This document shows, piece by piece, positions 41,470-51,459 of a DNA stretch of 64,000 bases. The stretch's first letter is position 1. The number at the start of each line of letters is the position of its first letter. The position numbers and the translations under genes were made by a program. Below the pieces are notes generated by a model that was not told where the DNA came from, did not search any database, and worked only from the letters and a program-made list of their open reading frames with translations. The stretch spans positions 1 through 64,000 of the forward strand of contig WNNJ02002411.1 in assembly GCA_012934845.2 (NCBI GenBank), given 5' to 3'. Origin of the DNA: Pomphorhynchus laevis. Lineage: Eukaryota; Acanthocephala; Palaeacanthocephala; Echinorhynchida; Pomphorhynchidae.

Positions 41470-42500
41470 TATTCTTCAGGAGATTGCCAATATTGATAGG
41501 AGGGATAGGTTGAGCCGAAGCCCCCTCTTTTTGGATGATGGATTTGCCGTTGATGATGGAATAGTAGGGTTAGTACAGAATGTGGCAACAACAGAGGATA
41601 CTAAAACTTCCATCTTCTTATACATTGTTTCTATACGTATATCAATTGCTCGCATGAGATCATCATCCCTCGTACGAGTGGCAGCATTTGCAAAGGTACC
41701 AGATTTCGGTTGGGCAGCAGACTTGTTAAATCCACCTTGATATAATTTAAAATGTCTGCATTTTCTGCTCCATGCAGGATGGCTCCCCCACAGTTAGAGC
41801 ATAATGGAGGGGATACACATTTTTCTCCTGTCAACAAAGCCGGACACTGGGGGGAGCCACACACCCCACATGTCGATGACTCACTGCAGCTTGAGGCCCA
41901 GTGCCCCCATTTGTGGCACCGACTGCAGTGCGGATATGTGAACTCTTCTTTATCAATGATTGTAAATCTGAGATTAAATCCCATGAAGTGATTACAAGCT
42001 GAATTAGCCAGCGATTCAGCCCGCTCTAGGGAAGCGGAACAAAATCCAACTGGTATTTGATGTCCGCTCTTGCCTATTATTGAACGGAAGTTAGATATTT
42101 TAAATGTTTCTTTTAGTAATTCGATATCATTCTCTTCCAATTGACAAGGGAGGTTAGATACTTTTAGAGTGGCAAGTATGGGTTTAGAGTATATGGACCC
42201 ATACTCCGACAGGGACGATTCGAAGTATTTAACATACCCCTTTAAGAGGTCTGAGGTGGTAAACGAAATCTTTAGTTCAGTTTCATAAAGTTTTACCGAG
42301 TTAAAAATGATTCTATTTGATAGTTGCTCTGTAAACGGCCGTAGAAAGAAATTAAACAATAAATGCCTTTCCATAGGCTTTTTGATCTTTATAATTATCA
42401 AATTTTTTAGTTTTGGGATTGGGGGAAGTACTTCCCCATCCCTAGTAGCAATTGAAAACTCACTAACCTTTGGAACAGGCGATTTCAGAGCAGCATTTAC
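41470..42500 (-). pseudogene. LINE-A Gag, best array copy
   Basis: Frame 42401-41631 (257 codons): MIIIKIKKPMERHLLFNFFL, RPFTEQLSNRIIFNSVKLYE, TELKISFTTSDLLKGYVKYF, VSNLPCQLEENDIELLKETF, CNHFMGFNLRFTIIDKEEFT, knuckles YPHCSRCHKWGHWASSC, CGVCGSPQCPALLTGEKC and CSNCGGAILHGAENADILNY (third knuckle disrupted by a frameshift). A C-terminal segment to 41470 (MRAIDIRIETMYKKMEVLVS) follows in a shifted frame. The N-terminus before 42401 is also shifted. Confidence 0.75.
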
Positions 42501-42869
42501 CTGTATTTGGTCATGTTCCTTTGTTTTTACTAGAGAATTGACTGGAATTTTTTTTTACAATCCTTTGTTCCTCCGACACGCTTGTTCGTACTCATTTTTT
42601 TGTCACTCAGGATAGAATGTTGCTTGTCATTGCACACTAATTTGACTATTGTCAGTGCGTCAAAATATATTGAAACATTTCATGAGCATTTCGATGCATT
42701 TCACGAGCATTTCAAAACAATAACTACACATTTGTTGCGAGCGAAAATGATGTGCGGTGGTTCAAACGATTTAGCAAAACGCGCAAATTTCTATTTAAAA
42801 AAAGATGCAGTCAAAGCATTCAAAGGTTACATTTCCAGTGCAAATTTTCACAATTTCCAAGAAGAGAAA

Positions 42870-44036
42870 ATGGTGACTTTTGATACTTCTACAACGATTA
42901 CTCCAACTACTAAGGTCAGCAACGTTTTGTGTTCATCAAATGATGGGGAGGTACTCCCCCCTATCCTGAAAATGAAGAACTTAATCATCATTAAGCCTAC
43001 GAAACCTATAGATAAAGATCAGTTATAGAATACATTTTCACGAGATTTTGCTAAAATTTACAAGAACAGAGTTCTTTTCAACAAAGTAAAACTTTTTCGA
43101 GGGGAAATTAAAATCCCTTTGTATCTTTAGACCTACTAACCACTTATTCTGATTTCAAAAAAAATCTCAAAGAACAAGGGGATATAATTATTAAGCCAGT
43201 TATGGCGTCATTAAAAATAAATAATATTCCGTGCTCGCTAGAAGACGAAGACAAAAAAGTCCTCATGTGCAGATTCCAGATTTCCAATATACGGCGAATA
43301 CTGGCTAGGGATGGTAACCCTATACAGGTAGGTTTCTGTTCCGCATATGTCGACAGAGTGGAAGTTCTCTCTAAATCAGCATCAAACCCTTTTATGGGAT
43401 TTAATCTACACTTTTCGATTGTCGACATTGATGAGTTCACCTACCTCCACTGCAGCTAGTGTCACAAATGGGGGCACTGGGCCTCCAGCTGCAGTGGGAC
43501 GCCCACATGTGGTTCGTATGGATCCGCCACATGTTCTTCCTTTTCTTCCAACGACTCTTGCAAGACCCCTCCCATCGTGTACTAACTGCGGAGGCAGCCA
43601 TACGGCTTGGCGCAGGTCCTGCCTCAAGTTTAAGGCGTACAAAGCTCAATTTGTTCGGCCGTTCAAAACCGAAACATCCACCTCCTATTCAAGCATCGCC
43701 GGTCCACATCGGATGGACGACTCTGAGATCACTAAAATAGTGGACCTAAAAATAGAAGCATCACACGAGCGGCTAGAAAGATTCATCCTAATGGCCACTG
43801 AGGCCGTTAACACGAATCTTACAGTGCCACCGTCATCGATTATTCCCGTATCGGAGAAAGGGGGGCTCGGCCCCATCTTCTCCCCCAATCAAGATCAGGA
43901 AGTTCCTCAAACCAAAAAAGAGGGAAATGAATACATTGACCAGGGGCAAGTACCGACCCTGGATGGAACTAGTGGCGGGGGGGGCATCCTCCCTGCACCT
44001 AGCTATGTCTTGGTAGGCAATCCCCTATCCAACTAA
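42870..44036 (+). pseudogene. LINE-A Gag, diverged subfamily
   Basis: MVTFDTSTTITPTTKVSNVL, SNDGEVLPPILKMKNLIIIK with PTKPIDKDQ, stop; then MASLKINNIPCSLEDEDKKV, FQISNIRRILARDGNPIQVG, FCSAYVDRVEVLSKSASNPF (43202-43459), and, in the 43347-44036 frame, ASVTNGGTGPPAAVGRPH where the first knuckle is read out of frame, then CTNCGGSHTAWRRSCLKFKA (third knuckle intact), MDDSEITKIVDLKIEASHER and a Pro/Gly-rich end. Two apparent antisense ORFs over 43.4-43.7 kb are shadows. Confidence 0.75.
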
Positions 44037-44045
44037 TCCATCACA

Positions 44046-45360
44046 ATGCAGAGTACTCGTGAGCCTTTTTCACTGAATATCCTTCAGTGCAATTCGGGAG
44101 GTGCTTCTGCCTTAGACTTTTATCTTGTAGTTATGCAGATGTTATAGTCCTTCAGGAGACGCGGTCTATCCGTCTCCTGAAGGACATTACTCGATTTAAC
44201 CCAAATCATATAAGTTCCCACTATACTCTGTAGATAACCCCACCTCACTCTTCTTCATCTCAAGGACTCTTGACCTTAGTTTAGTACTCCTGAAGGTCCT
44301 CCCTCATATTTAATTACTTGTGTCCAGCCATGCCTTGTTTGGTAGTTTCACTCTGTAAGAACGGTAAACGCCTCAGTCTAGCCAATGTATACATACGTCT
44401 AGGGGAGATTCACAAGAACCGTGACCTCCTGAATGGTATTATTGATAGCGCTATGACATGATACTTGGAGACTTTAACGACAGAACTGGTCGTTGGATTA
44501 ATGCAGCACTTAGCAGAGCTAGGAACGGTTATCTAATTCACAAACCACCGTCCCCCACTTTTCATTGCACATCAACAAATTCAATCCTCGACATTGGACT
44601 GCTTCACTTGAGGTGATTGCTTAAACCCCTCTGTTCGGAGCAGTCGCGCCAACAATTGTCCACTTCTCATGACCTAATTCTTTAAAGAATTGAGGAGAAT
44701 ACGTTGCTTAGAAGGACGTTTCACTTTGATCCGCTCAGAGTGGCCCTCTTTTAGGCGACTATCCAACTCTTTCCCCGAATAGGAAATGAGAGTCTTACCG
44801 AATTTAATATCTACCTCTTTTCGCAAGCTACCGCGATTCTATCGACTACCTTTAAAGGTTGCTTATATAATCCCACTCCGACGAAACTCAAGGCCCTAGC
44901 TAAATTACTGAACCTCCCTAATCTCTCTGCTTCCGCCAAACAGACCCTCTGGAATGAATACTGGAGCCCTAGATATAGGTTCCAGCTGAGTAGGGTATTG
45001 GGCGAGTATTGCTCGTCTTAACCCTTCTCAGTCTTCCTTTTGAAAGATATTCAAGAAGGAGAAGTTTGCTTGTTGGAAGGATAGAGCATTGGATTGGATC
45101 GGTGGTATAGGCCTTGAAAAAATTTTCATGGGTTCGTTAAAAGTCGCTCGGTCCATTCAGCAGTAGGTAAAGTGGAGCGGTTTTTTCGGGAGAATAGCCA
45201 TCGCTTAGTTGTGGCTGTTTTCCTTGACTTTTCCGCTGCATTTGACCGCATCTCCATTCCCTTTGTGATCTCTTCTCTCATGTCCCTCGGGTTGCCTGCG
45301 GGAATTGTGAAGAGGGTAGATATTTTGCTGTACACTAAGCAATTCTATTATGAGGGATAA
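44046..45360 (+). pseudogene. LINE-A ORF2, truncated
   Basis: ATG at 44046 (MQSTREPFSLNILQ), separated from the Gag stop by 9 bp and in the same frame. Endonuclease traces: VIVLQETRSIRLLKDITRFN, CKNGKRLSLANVYIRLGEIH, GDFNDRTGRW, STSHDLIL in shifting frames. After the deletion, FVKSRSVHSAVGKVERFFRE, motif A VVAVFLDFSAAFDRISIPFV and LYTKQFYYEG (45172-45360), ending in a stop and loss of homology. Motifs B and C are absent. Confidence 0.75.
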
Positions 45361-45417
45361 TAGATTGCGAGTACACCATTGGACACCTAATGGTGTATTC
45401 GGATGATTATTTAAGTC

Positions 45418-45458
45418 ACGGTATTGATGAGCTCCGTTATAGCGAAACGTGTCTATTG
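45418..45458 (+). ncRNA. Hammerhead ribozyme, decayed copy
   Basis: Core at 45424-45430 is UUGAUGA, so invariant C3 is U. Stem II GCUC-CGUUA-UAGC has one mismatch, then GAAA at 45444-45447 and C-GU-G-U-C, equivalent to the second copy. Stem I keeps only wobble pairs (GGUA with UAUU). Expected to be inactive. Confidence 0.6.
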
Positions 45459-45876
45459 TTGTTAAAGTTTGTCGGAACATATAGGATGACGTGGCATACG
45501 TAGCGACTTTGAATATTGCGAGAATAATTCTGTTCTATTTCTTGGTTTAATAAAGATATATATAATGCTGCCTGGTGTTTATGCCTCCTCATGAGGAAAA
45601 TATAGTGATTTTTCTTTTCGAGTATACCATTTGGTGTACCAGGGCAGGTGTAACAACAAATTCTATTTTATATATTTGTACACTTTAAAGTGTCCCTGTA
45701 AACAGCATTTCTATTAAAAGGAATTTAGTGCCTGATGCATGGTTAAACTGCAATACGCACTGCCATGCACAGAGCTTATGCTAAATTTCCTCTGATGATT
45801 CAGATAAAGGGTAGTTCTGTTTTTCTAGCTTTAAACACAGTTTAAGCGTGTGTTAACGTGCTTATGGATGATTATT

Positions 45877-45928
45877 GATGTCTTGGTACTGATGAGCTCA
45901 GTTAGAGCGAAACGCGTCTACCGTTGTT
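45877..45928 (+). ncRNA. Type I hammerhead ribozyme, complete core
   Basis: CUGAUGA (45889-45895), stem II GCUC/GAGC with loop AGUUA (45896-45908), GAAA (45909-45912), mini stem III A-C-GC-G-U (45912-45917), and C918 as the cleavage nucleotide (GUC). Stem I pairs GGUA (45885-45888) with UACC (45919-45922) plus a U-G pair; the flanks could extend it. Every invariant core position (C3, U4, G5, A6, G8, A9, G12, A13, A14, 15.1-16.1 pair, H17) fits. Confidence 0.75.
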
Positions 45929-46059
45929 AAAGATTGTCGTCATACATAAGATGACTGAGCATACGTAACGACTTTGAATATTGCGAGAATAATTCGGTTC
46001 TATTTCTTGGTCTGATGAGGATATATAGAATGCTGCCTGGTGTTTATGCCTCCTCATGA

Positions 46060-46256
46060 GGAAAATAGTGATATATATAATTGTATATAATGGTATATGT
46101 AATTGTATATATTATAATTGTATATATATTTTATATTATTGTATATATAATAATTGTATATATATTATATATTATTGTATATAATGCATATAATTATATA
46201 ATTGTATATATAATTGTATATAATTGTATATATACATTATATATAACATATAAGGG
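46060..46256. repeat. Imperfect (GTATATATAATT)n simple repeat
   Basis: About 200 bp of interspersed TATATA and ATTGTATA units directly after the second hammerhead repeat. Plus-strand ORF 46081-46302 is composed of this repeat and is not a gene. Confidence 0.85.
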
Positions 46257-46298
46257 ATGCTTACCCACAGGATCTTTTTATAGGCACATTTTTATAAT

Positions 46299-46442
46299 TT
46301 AATTGCAGAATGTGTAAAACTGTGCTGAGTGATAAGGAAGTCTGCTATGCATGTAATCGAACTCCGGTTTTGGCAACATCTACTATAATAAAACTGAAAC
46401 TTTTTAGCTTCCGGAGCACAGTTTTACTTATTCTGCGATTAA
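46299..46442. mobile_element. MITE candidate with 24-bp TIRs and TTAA target duplication
   Basis: TTAA at 46299-46302 and 46439-46442 flank inverted ends TTGCAGAATGTGTAAAACTG (46303 on) and its near-complement ending ATTCTGCGA (46415-46438); the arms match at 21 of 24 positions. The 88-bp interior has no ORF. TTAA duplication is typical of piggyBac-like elements, but the terminal bases do not match the usual CCC start, so superfamily is open. Confidence 0.6.
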
Positions 46443-46619
46443 TTTATATATAACGTTCATTGCAAATTGTATCTTATAGTATGATATCTTCCCATTCTTG
46501 TCCGCTGGTCCTGATCATTTTCCTTGCTATACTTTGCTTTAACTCAAATAAAAGCATTCTAAGCATCTTGGAAGGAGGAGTCAGAGCATTACTGGAGAAT
46601 GTCCGTTGATTTTATCATT

Positions 46620-47204
46620 CTTAATACAATTTTGGTGACTATATCTTCTAAAATTGAGTGTTTCGATACTGTGAGCTTTGTAAACGAGATATCATTTGTT
46701 GTCTTTTTTGTTAGATTTCGATATTTGTGCATAAAATTATCGCTTACTGGTATGTAAATGTGCTCTATGTGTTGGGTTTGTTTCCAAATACTCCAGTGTT
46801 TTGCATAACTCCGCCAATTGTTTAAAGGATCTGCACACTTTATGGACAGAGTTTCATTGTTCGTCACAATTAGCACATTTTATCACGTTTCTATTCTCAA
46901 TTATTCGTGTGATGATTCCCACCGAACAATGCACATATAGTTATCTTGACCGCGTCACATTGTCGCCTCTAGTGTCCCCATTCTTGGCATTTTCCGCAAT
47001 GAGAAAACGTCAAGTCGTCATAATAGCTTTTACTGACCGTAAAGTAAATTTGTATTGATTACCACACCCGTTATTTATTACAGATCGTACTTCTTGTATG
47101 CGTAGCTGTGCACTACGGTTATAGGAATATTGTTTCCTGTCCTTTTGTTGTTTAAAAAAAAGTTTAGTTCGACCACAAATTTTGCTCAATACACTTTTGG
47201 TCAT
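46620..47204 (-). pseudogene. LINE Gag remnant of another family
   Basis: The frame from 47204 (MTKSVLSKICGRTKLFFKQQ, EVRSVINNGCGNQYKFTLRS, VKAIMTT) shifts to FSHCGKCQEWGHRRQCD (first zinc knuckle), then CANCDE and a helical end. The layout (domain, VI-N-FTL block, HC-KC--WGH---C) parallels LINE-A Gag but is not the same subfamily. Several stops; no ORF2 attached. Confidence 0.5.
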
Positions 47205-47239
47205 TTTCGTTTCCTAAGCGTTTACTCAAGCTTTCTTTA

Positions 47240-49700
47240 ACTTCATCCCCATTGATATTCACAACAACTATTTAGCTCTTCGTAGATCTAACTATTCTCT
47301 CCTCGTAGTTAGTATTTGCTCTTTTAGAAGAACAAGCTTATATCTTCCTATAATTCAAAATCTAAATGGAATACTCTTAACACCATACTGTCGCGTTCTA
47401 CCTATGTTAGCACCTTCGATCCACATAAATTTTCTGTTTATCTTCAATCTGAGCTCGATTGGACTATCATAGGCATTCATTTTCCCCTATATCGTCTTGT
47501 TTGCTAGATCTTCATCTGTCTGAACTCTTTCATCTTCCTGTATCTGTCGACGAAGTTTCTTATGTGCTTTTATCTTTACCTAGCAAAACATCTGATGATA
47601 ATCTTTCTACTTATATACTAAAATCTTTGCTTATTCAACTTGCTTCTTTCCTAACTTCAATGCTTAACTCCTTCATTCGTAGTGGATCTTTTCCCCGTGC
47701 TTGAACATCTGTCATAGTTTAGCCACTACTCAATAAGCCCTCCCTTAATCCCTTGCTGCCTTATTCATATCATCATATCTCTAAGCTTCTAACTGTCTTT
47801 AAATTTCTTGAACGTCTTGTGTTGAATCAAGTTAACATATCTCTCTTTGTCCATACTCTATCCTCTTTTTCAATCTGCTCTCTGATCTCAGCATTCTACT
47901 GAGTTATCCTGCAACAACGTTTTCTCTGACTTACTTGCTCGTTCGTAATTTCCCTCGACCTTTCTTCTGCGTTTTACATTTTTGACCATTCCATTCTCCT
48001 TCATCGCGTTCGCCACAACTGAATTTTTTTCTGATAATGTATCCAGGTGTTCCTCTTATCTCACTGAACAATCTTTCAATGTATATACTAATATATCTTT
48101 CTCTACCCTTTCTTCTCTGATGTGACGTTTTTCAAGGTTATATGCTCAGTGAAATTCTTTTCTCTCTTATCTTGGGCGATCTCTCCAGCATTACATGCCA
48201 CCATAACTTCTGCATCATGCAATATACTGATTATAACCTATTTTACTCTCATTATCCTGCTCATCTTATCCATTATCTCTTTGTCTCTTCTACGGATTGC
48301 CTTATCTCCATCTCCAACCATATTTAATCCCTTCGTTTGTATATTAACATTCCAAGTTGAACGTTCTAACCTTTTATGGGTTATCCCTTCTTTCCCCTTA
48401 GTCTCTTCTCCCTCGGTATTTCTTCATTCGACCGTTTTTCCTATTGTTGACCATCACAAATTCTTTGGAGTTGACTTCTACAACTGTATTTCTCCCGATT
48501 CATTCATTGGCGACAAAACCCAAATTTGCAACCTCCTACTTTGTGACCTTCGCGTGTTAAGAGCTCGCTTGATTTTAACTTATGTCACTCTCTTATCTAC
48601 AAAAAACGATTTATTTTAACGTGGCAAATGCGTGCCAGCGCACGCTTACATGACCACAAAAAAAAACAAAAATGTAAATCATGTGTCGAGAAGGTGTGAA
48701 CGGAGCAGGTGTTTGAATGTGATAAAGGAGGGAGCGCGGCGGACATCGAGATGGAGTTGATTCCAGGCGAGTGAGGCGGCGACGAGGAAGGATCGGAGAC
48801 CGTAGTTGTTGGAGTAATTGGGAACGTGGAGTAAGAGGGAATTACGGGAACGCAGCGATAGCGAGGTGGGGCGAGTGTCGTCTAAGAAAGGAAGGTTGAT
48901 GAACGATGGGGAGCCGACAGCGATGAGACGAAAAGTTACGAGAAGAAGGCGGAGTTTGATGCGGATGTGGATGGTGGGCCAGGAGAGTCGGGCAAAATAT
49001 GTGGATGTGTGGTCTAAGCGACGGAGACGAAATAGCACTCGAACGACGGTGTTGATTATTCGTTATAGGGGTAGGATTATGGATTTTGGAGAATGGGCGA
49101 AAAGGCTAAGGCAGTAATCGATTTTAGGGAAAAGAAACGATTAAAGAGACATACAAGAACGAAAGTCGATAAGGGGGCGGATACGGCGGATGTCACTACA
49201 GTCTATTGTTTTCTAAGATCGACTACTGCCTCAGTTGTTTTGCTTTCAGCTGTAAATTATCTCTTCTTACTCTCCATCGCCTTGTAAATTCCGCCGTGTA
49301 TATCCCTTTTCGCCTCCGTCGATTTGATTACATTTCCTCTTGCCTCTCTAAACTCAGCTATCAAACTATGAAAAACCGCATTTTATTTCGGATCCATTGT
49401 ATCAATGTTCTACTACTTTACTCAAACTCACCTTCTTATCTGCGTCTTCCTACCCATACTGAATCCCCCTCTCCTCCATAAATATTCGTTCATGTGACTC
49501 TCTTCTTCTCCGTATTCCGTCATCTTCCTCAAACTATGATCGGCGTTCTCTTTTTTATAGCCGCTTATCTTTTTTTGGAATAAACTGTCTTCTGCCATCC
49601 GCTTAACCGCCTCACGTCCATCCTTGAAACACGGTATCCACTCTTTTTTGTCCCTGAATAATTGATTTCAATTTTTCACACTATTTAAAACTCTCTCACA
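47240..49700 (+). mobile_element. LINE-C copy, linker to C-terminus, split by another LINE-C
   Basis: Plus-strand traces: KWNTLNTILSRSTYVSTFDP (47370s), LPVSVDEVSYVLLSLPSKTS (47540s), SMLNSFIRSGSFPRA, SLDLSSAFYIFDHSILLHRV (motif A), LGDLSSITCHHNFCIMQYTD (motif C, YADD decayed to YTDY), FFGVDFYNCISPDSFIGDKT, then after the insert KIDYCLSCFAFSCKLSLLTL and IPFRLRRFDYISSCLSKLSY. Heavily decayed. The 3' tail is not clearly recognised (sequence fades near 49700). Confidence 0.65.
48608..49197 (-). mobile_element. LINE-C 3' fragment nested in an older LINE-C
   Basis: Minus-strand fragment starting near 49190 (GTCTCTTTAATCGTTTC region), with LLVTFRLIAVGSPSFINLPF, RNSLLLHVPNYSNNYGLRSF, LVAASLAWNQLHLDVRRAPS and the stop after LLRSHLLDT, then the full 3' tail ending GCCACGTTAAAATAAATCG plus T-run at 48605-48625. 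ATGTCACT occurs at both flanks (about 48583 and 49187), a probable target-site duplication. Plus-strand ORFs over it are antisense. Confidence 0.8.
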
Positions 49701-50600
49701 CTCTCCCACACACCAACATCAACCTATTGACATTGTTCATACTTTTTTTGTTATTTTCATTTTTTTATTTGCGGTATAAATTATAATTTGTAATTTAGTT
49801 GACTTGTAAGTGGATGTATATCCACAATATTCTGTTTGATAAACCTGTACTATTATTTAAGAAATTAAAACATAAATCCATGAAATTTAGTAAACATTTT
49901 AGTTCGACCCCGAATTGTGCTTCAAAACACTTTTGATTACTTTCCTATATTTCAGTAGATGTCCAGTGGACCAGAAATCTACAAATATAGATGACATTTT
50001 CCCAAACAAATAGATCCCGGTCAATGTTAGTTTAGATATATTTCTTGTCATCAATTAAATAGTTATTGCTTATGAGAGCTATTTTCAGTTTTATGATATA
50101 GAAAAAGGTTTCTATTTTTCGCGTATTGTCGTTGCTAATTGACATCAGCCACGGTTTTAGCAGTCAGCCAAGTTAATTCTCTTTTGAAGACCTAAATACA
50201 CATCACCTCTATTAAAAATTGACTTTTTTGTGGCAAAGTCATAGGATGTTCACAAATCACTCGTTTCCATTATCTTTTCTTAATGTTCGAGGTATTGTAT
50301 CATCTATTTTTATCATATAAATATGACGTTACTTACCGTCATTTCTACATTATCCTCTTTCTTCGATTCATACACCTGATGTCCTTTCCTTTTTATAGCA
50401 TTTTGCTTGCTTGTTGATCAATCTGCTTATGTTGATGTAACTCTCTTTATCCTCTTATTATTGTCATTCGAGAAGTCGCTTTCCTCTATATCCATCGAAA
50501 AATTTACCATCGAAGTTTTTCTTTGAAGCACCGCCAAGTGTTCAAATGAATGCATTTTGACGATATAGACTTATAAAGTGGTTAAATGAATAGTAAACTA
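49700..50600. other. No gene recognised
   Basis: AT-rich spacer with T-runs and short CT-rich stretches between the LINE-C and LINE-A copies. No ORF with motifs. Confidence 0.4.
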
Positions 50601-50669
50601 GGAAAGTGAAAATTATAAAAAGTTAAAATAAATTTGTCAGTGGCGATTATCGGAGGATCAAAGCGCTCA

Positions 50670-51440
50670 ATGAAAACAATTATTCCTACTACAGATAAAA
50701 AGGTTAGTGGTGTTTCTTCTCAGTTTTTGGTCTCGAGCACGAAGGGAGAACTACCTCCTGTGCCAAAATTGGTAAACCTTGTTATAGTGTAACTTCTACA
50801 ACCTTTCGAAAGACAGAAACTTTTTTATAAATTCCTGAGAAAGTTCACTGTTGCTTACAAAACTAGAATTTTATTCAATTCAATAAGATATTTTGAGTCT
50901 GAGGTTCACATTTCCTTCTGCAACTCAGATATCGCGGCAGCCTATTTGGAATTTTTCGAGAAGAACTTAACAGATTACGGAATGACAACTTTCAAGCCTA
51001 TTCAGGCTTCTTTAAAAATAAACAATTTTCCGCCCTTCATGTCAGAGGAAGATGTAAGGGCTCTAGAATCTACTTATAAAGTACATAATATACGTTCTAT
51101 CACGAGCAGAAACGGCCTACCATTAACAGTTGCATTTTGCTCAAAGTAGGTTGACCAGGCTGAATGCCTATCAAACATTAAATGTAACCCATTTCTGGGG
51201 CACAATCTGTCATTCACCTTCATAGATTCCGATCACCTGACGTACCACCATTGTAATGGATGTAATAAATGAGGGGATTTAGTTTCTAATTTTTAGCCAA
51301 GAAGGATAATGGCTTGGAAGTAACGACAACCTCCTTGGAAAATGAAGATAAAGCCGGTGGGCAAATTACTTCTTCTAGTTTGGCCGGTTGTGGGAATGGC
51401 AGCCTTCCCACCTCTGGTCTGGGCTAGAAGGGGCATTTCA
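50670..51440 (+). pseudogene. LINE-A Gag remnant
   Basis: KGELPPVPKLVNLVIV (about 50745), ERQKLFYKFLRKFTVAYKTR (frame-broken), then the frame 50946-51149: MEFFEKNLTDYGMTTFKPIQ, ASLKINNFPPFMSEEDVRAL, ESTYKVHNIRSITSRNGLPL, TVAFCSK, stop. Then CNPFLGHNLSFTF and the first half of a knuckle (HHCNGCNK) before a deletion into the C-terminal end. Confidence 0.7.
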
Positions 51441-51459
51441 CTCCAACTGACGTAACACA

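Larger units (their letters stand above)
38770..42620 (-). mobile_element. LINE-A copy, first in array and best preserved
   Basis: About 3.85 kb: 5' boundary ACAAGCAACA near 42607, Gag 42500-41470, ORF2 41335-38940, 3' UTR with AATAAA (38756-38751, minus strand) to about 38770. ORF2 has only one frame break before the RT C-terminus. It is divergent, head-to-head, with the plus-strand copy beginning near 42640. Confidence 0.85.
42630..45360 (+). mobile_element. LINE-A copy (diverged subfamily), RT truncated
   Basis: Gag 42870-44036 and ORF2 from 44046. ORF2 has an internal deletion near 45122 that joins the EN-RT linker directly to the RT FVKGRSVHS region, and it is truncated at about 45358 within the block after motif A. 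A hammerhead-bearing repeat follows at once. Confidence 0.8.
45361..46078 (+). mobile_element. Hammerhead-bearing tandem repeat dimer (retrozyme or PLE pLTR-like)
   Basis: Two direct repeats, about 45398-45608 and 45865-46074, share landmarks in the same order: GGATGATTATT, the hammerhead core, CATACGTA-CGACTTTGAAT, ATTGCGAGAATAATTC, TTCTATTTCTTGG and AATGCTGCCTGGTGTTTATG followed by CCTCCTCATGAGGAAAATA. The period is 465 bp. A unique ~255-bp segment lies between them. There is no ORF, so it is non-autonomous. Animal retrozymes and PLE pseudo-LTRs are the known classes with tandem repeats carrying type I hammerheads with a tiny stem III; which this is cannot be settled here. Confidence 0.7.

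Noticed and set aside
30990..42620. LINE-A array as a true telomere
   Set aside because: No TTAGG-type or other telomeric repeats and no chromosome end in the window; only the head-to-tail layout is telomere-like.
43406..43649. Two overlapping minus-strand ORFs of 70-78 codons
   Set aside because: They lie exactly opposite the LINE-A Gag zinc-knuckle region and have no motif of their own.
46081..46302. 73-codon ORF of Y, I and V
   Set aside because: Pure translation of the TATATA-type simple repeat.
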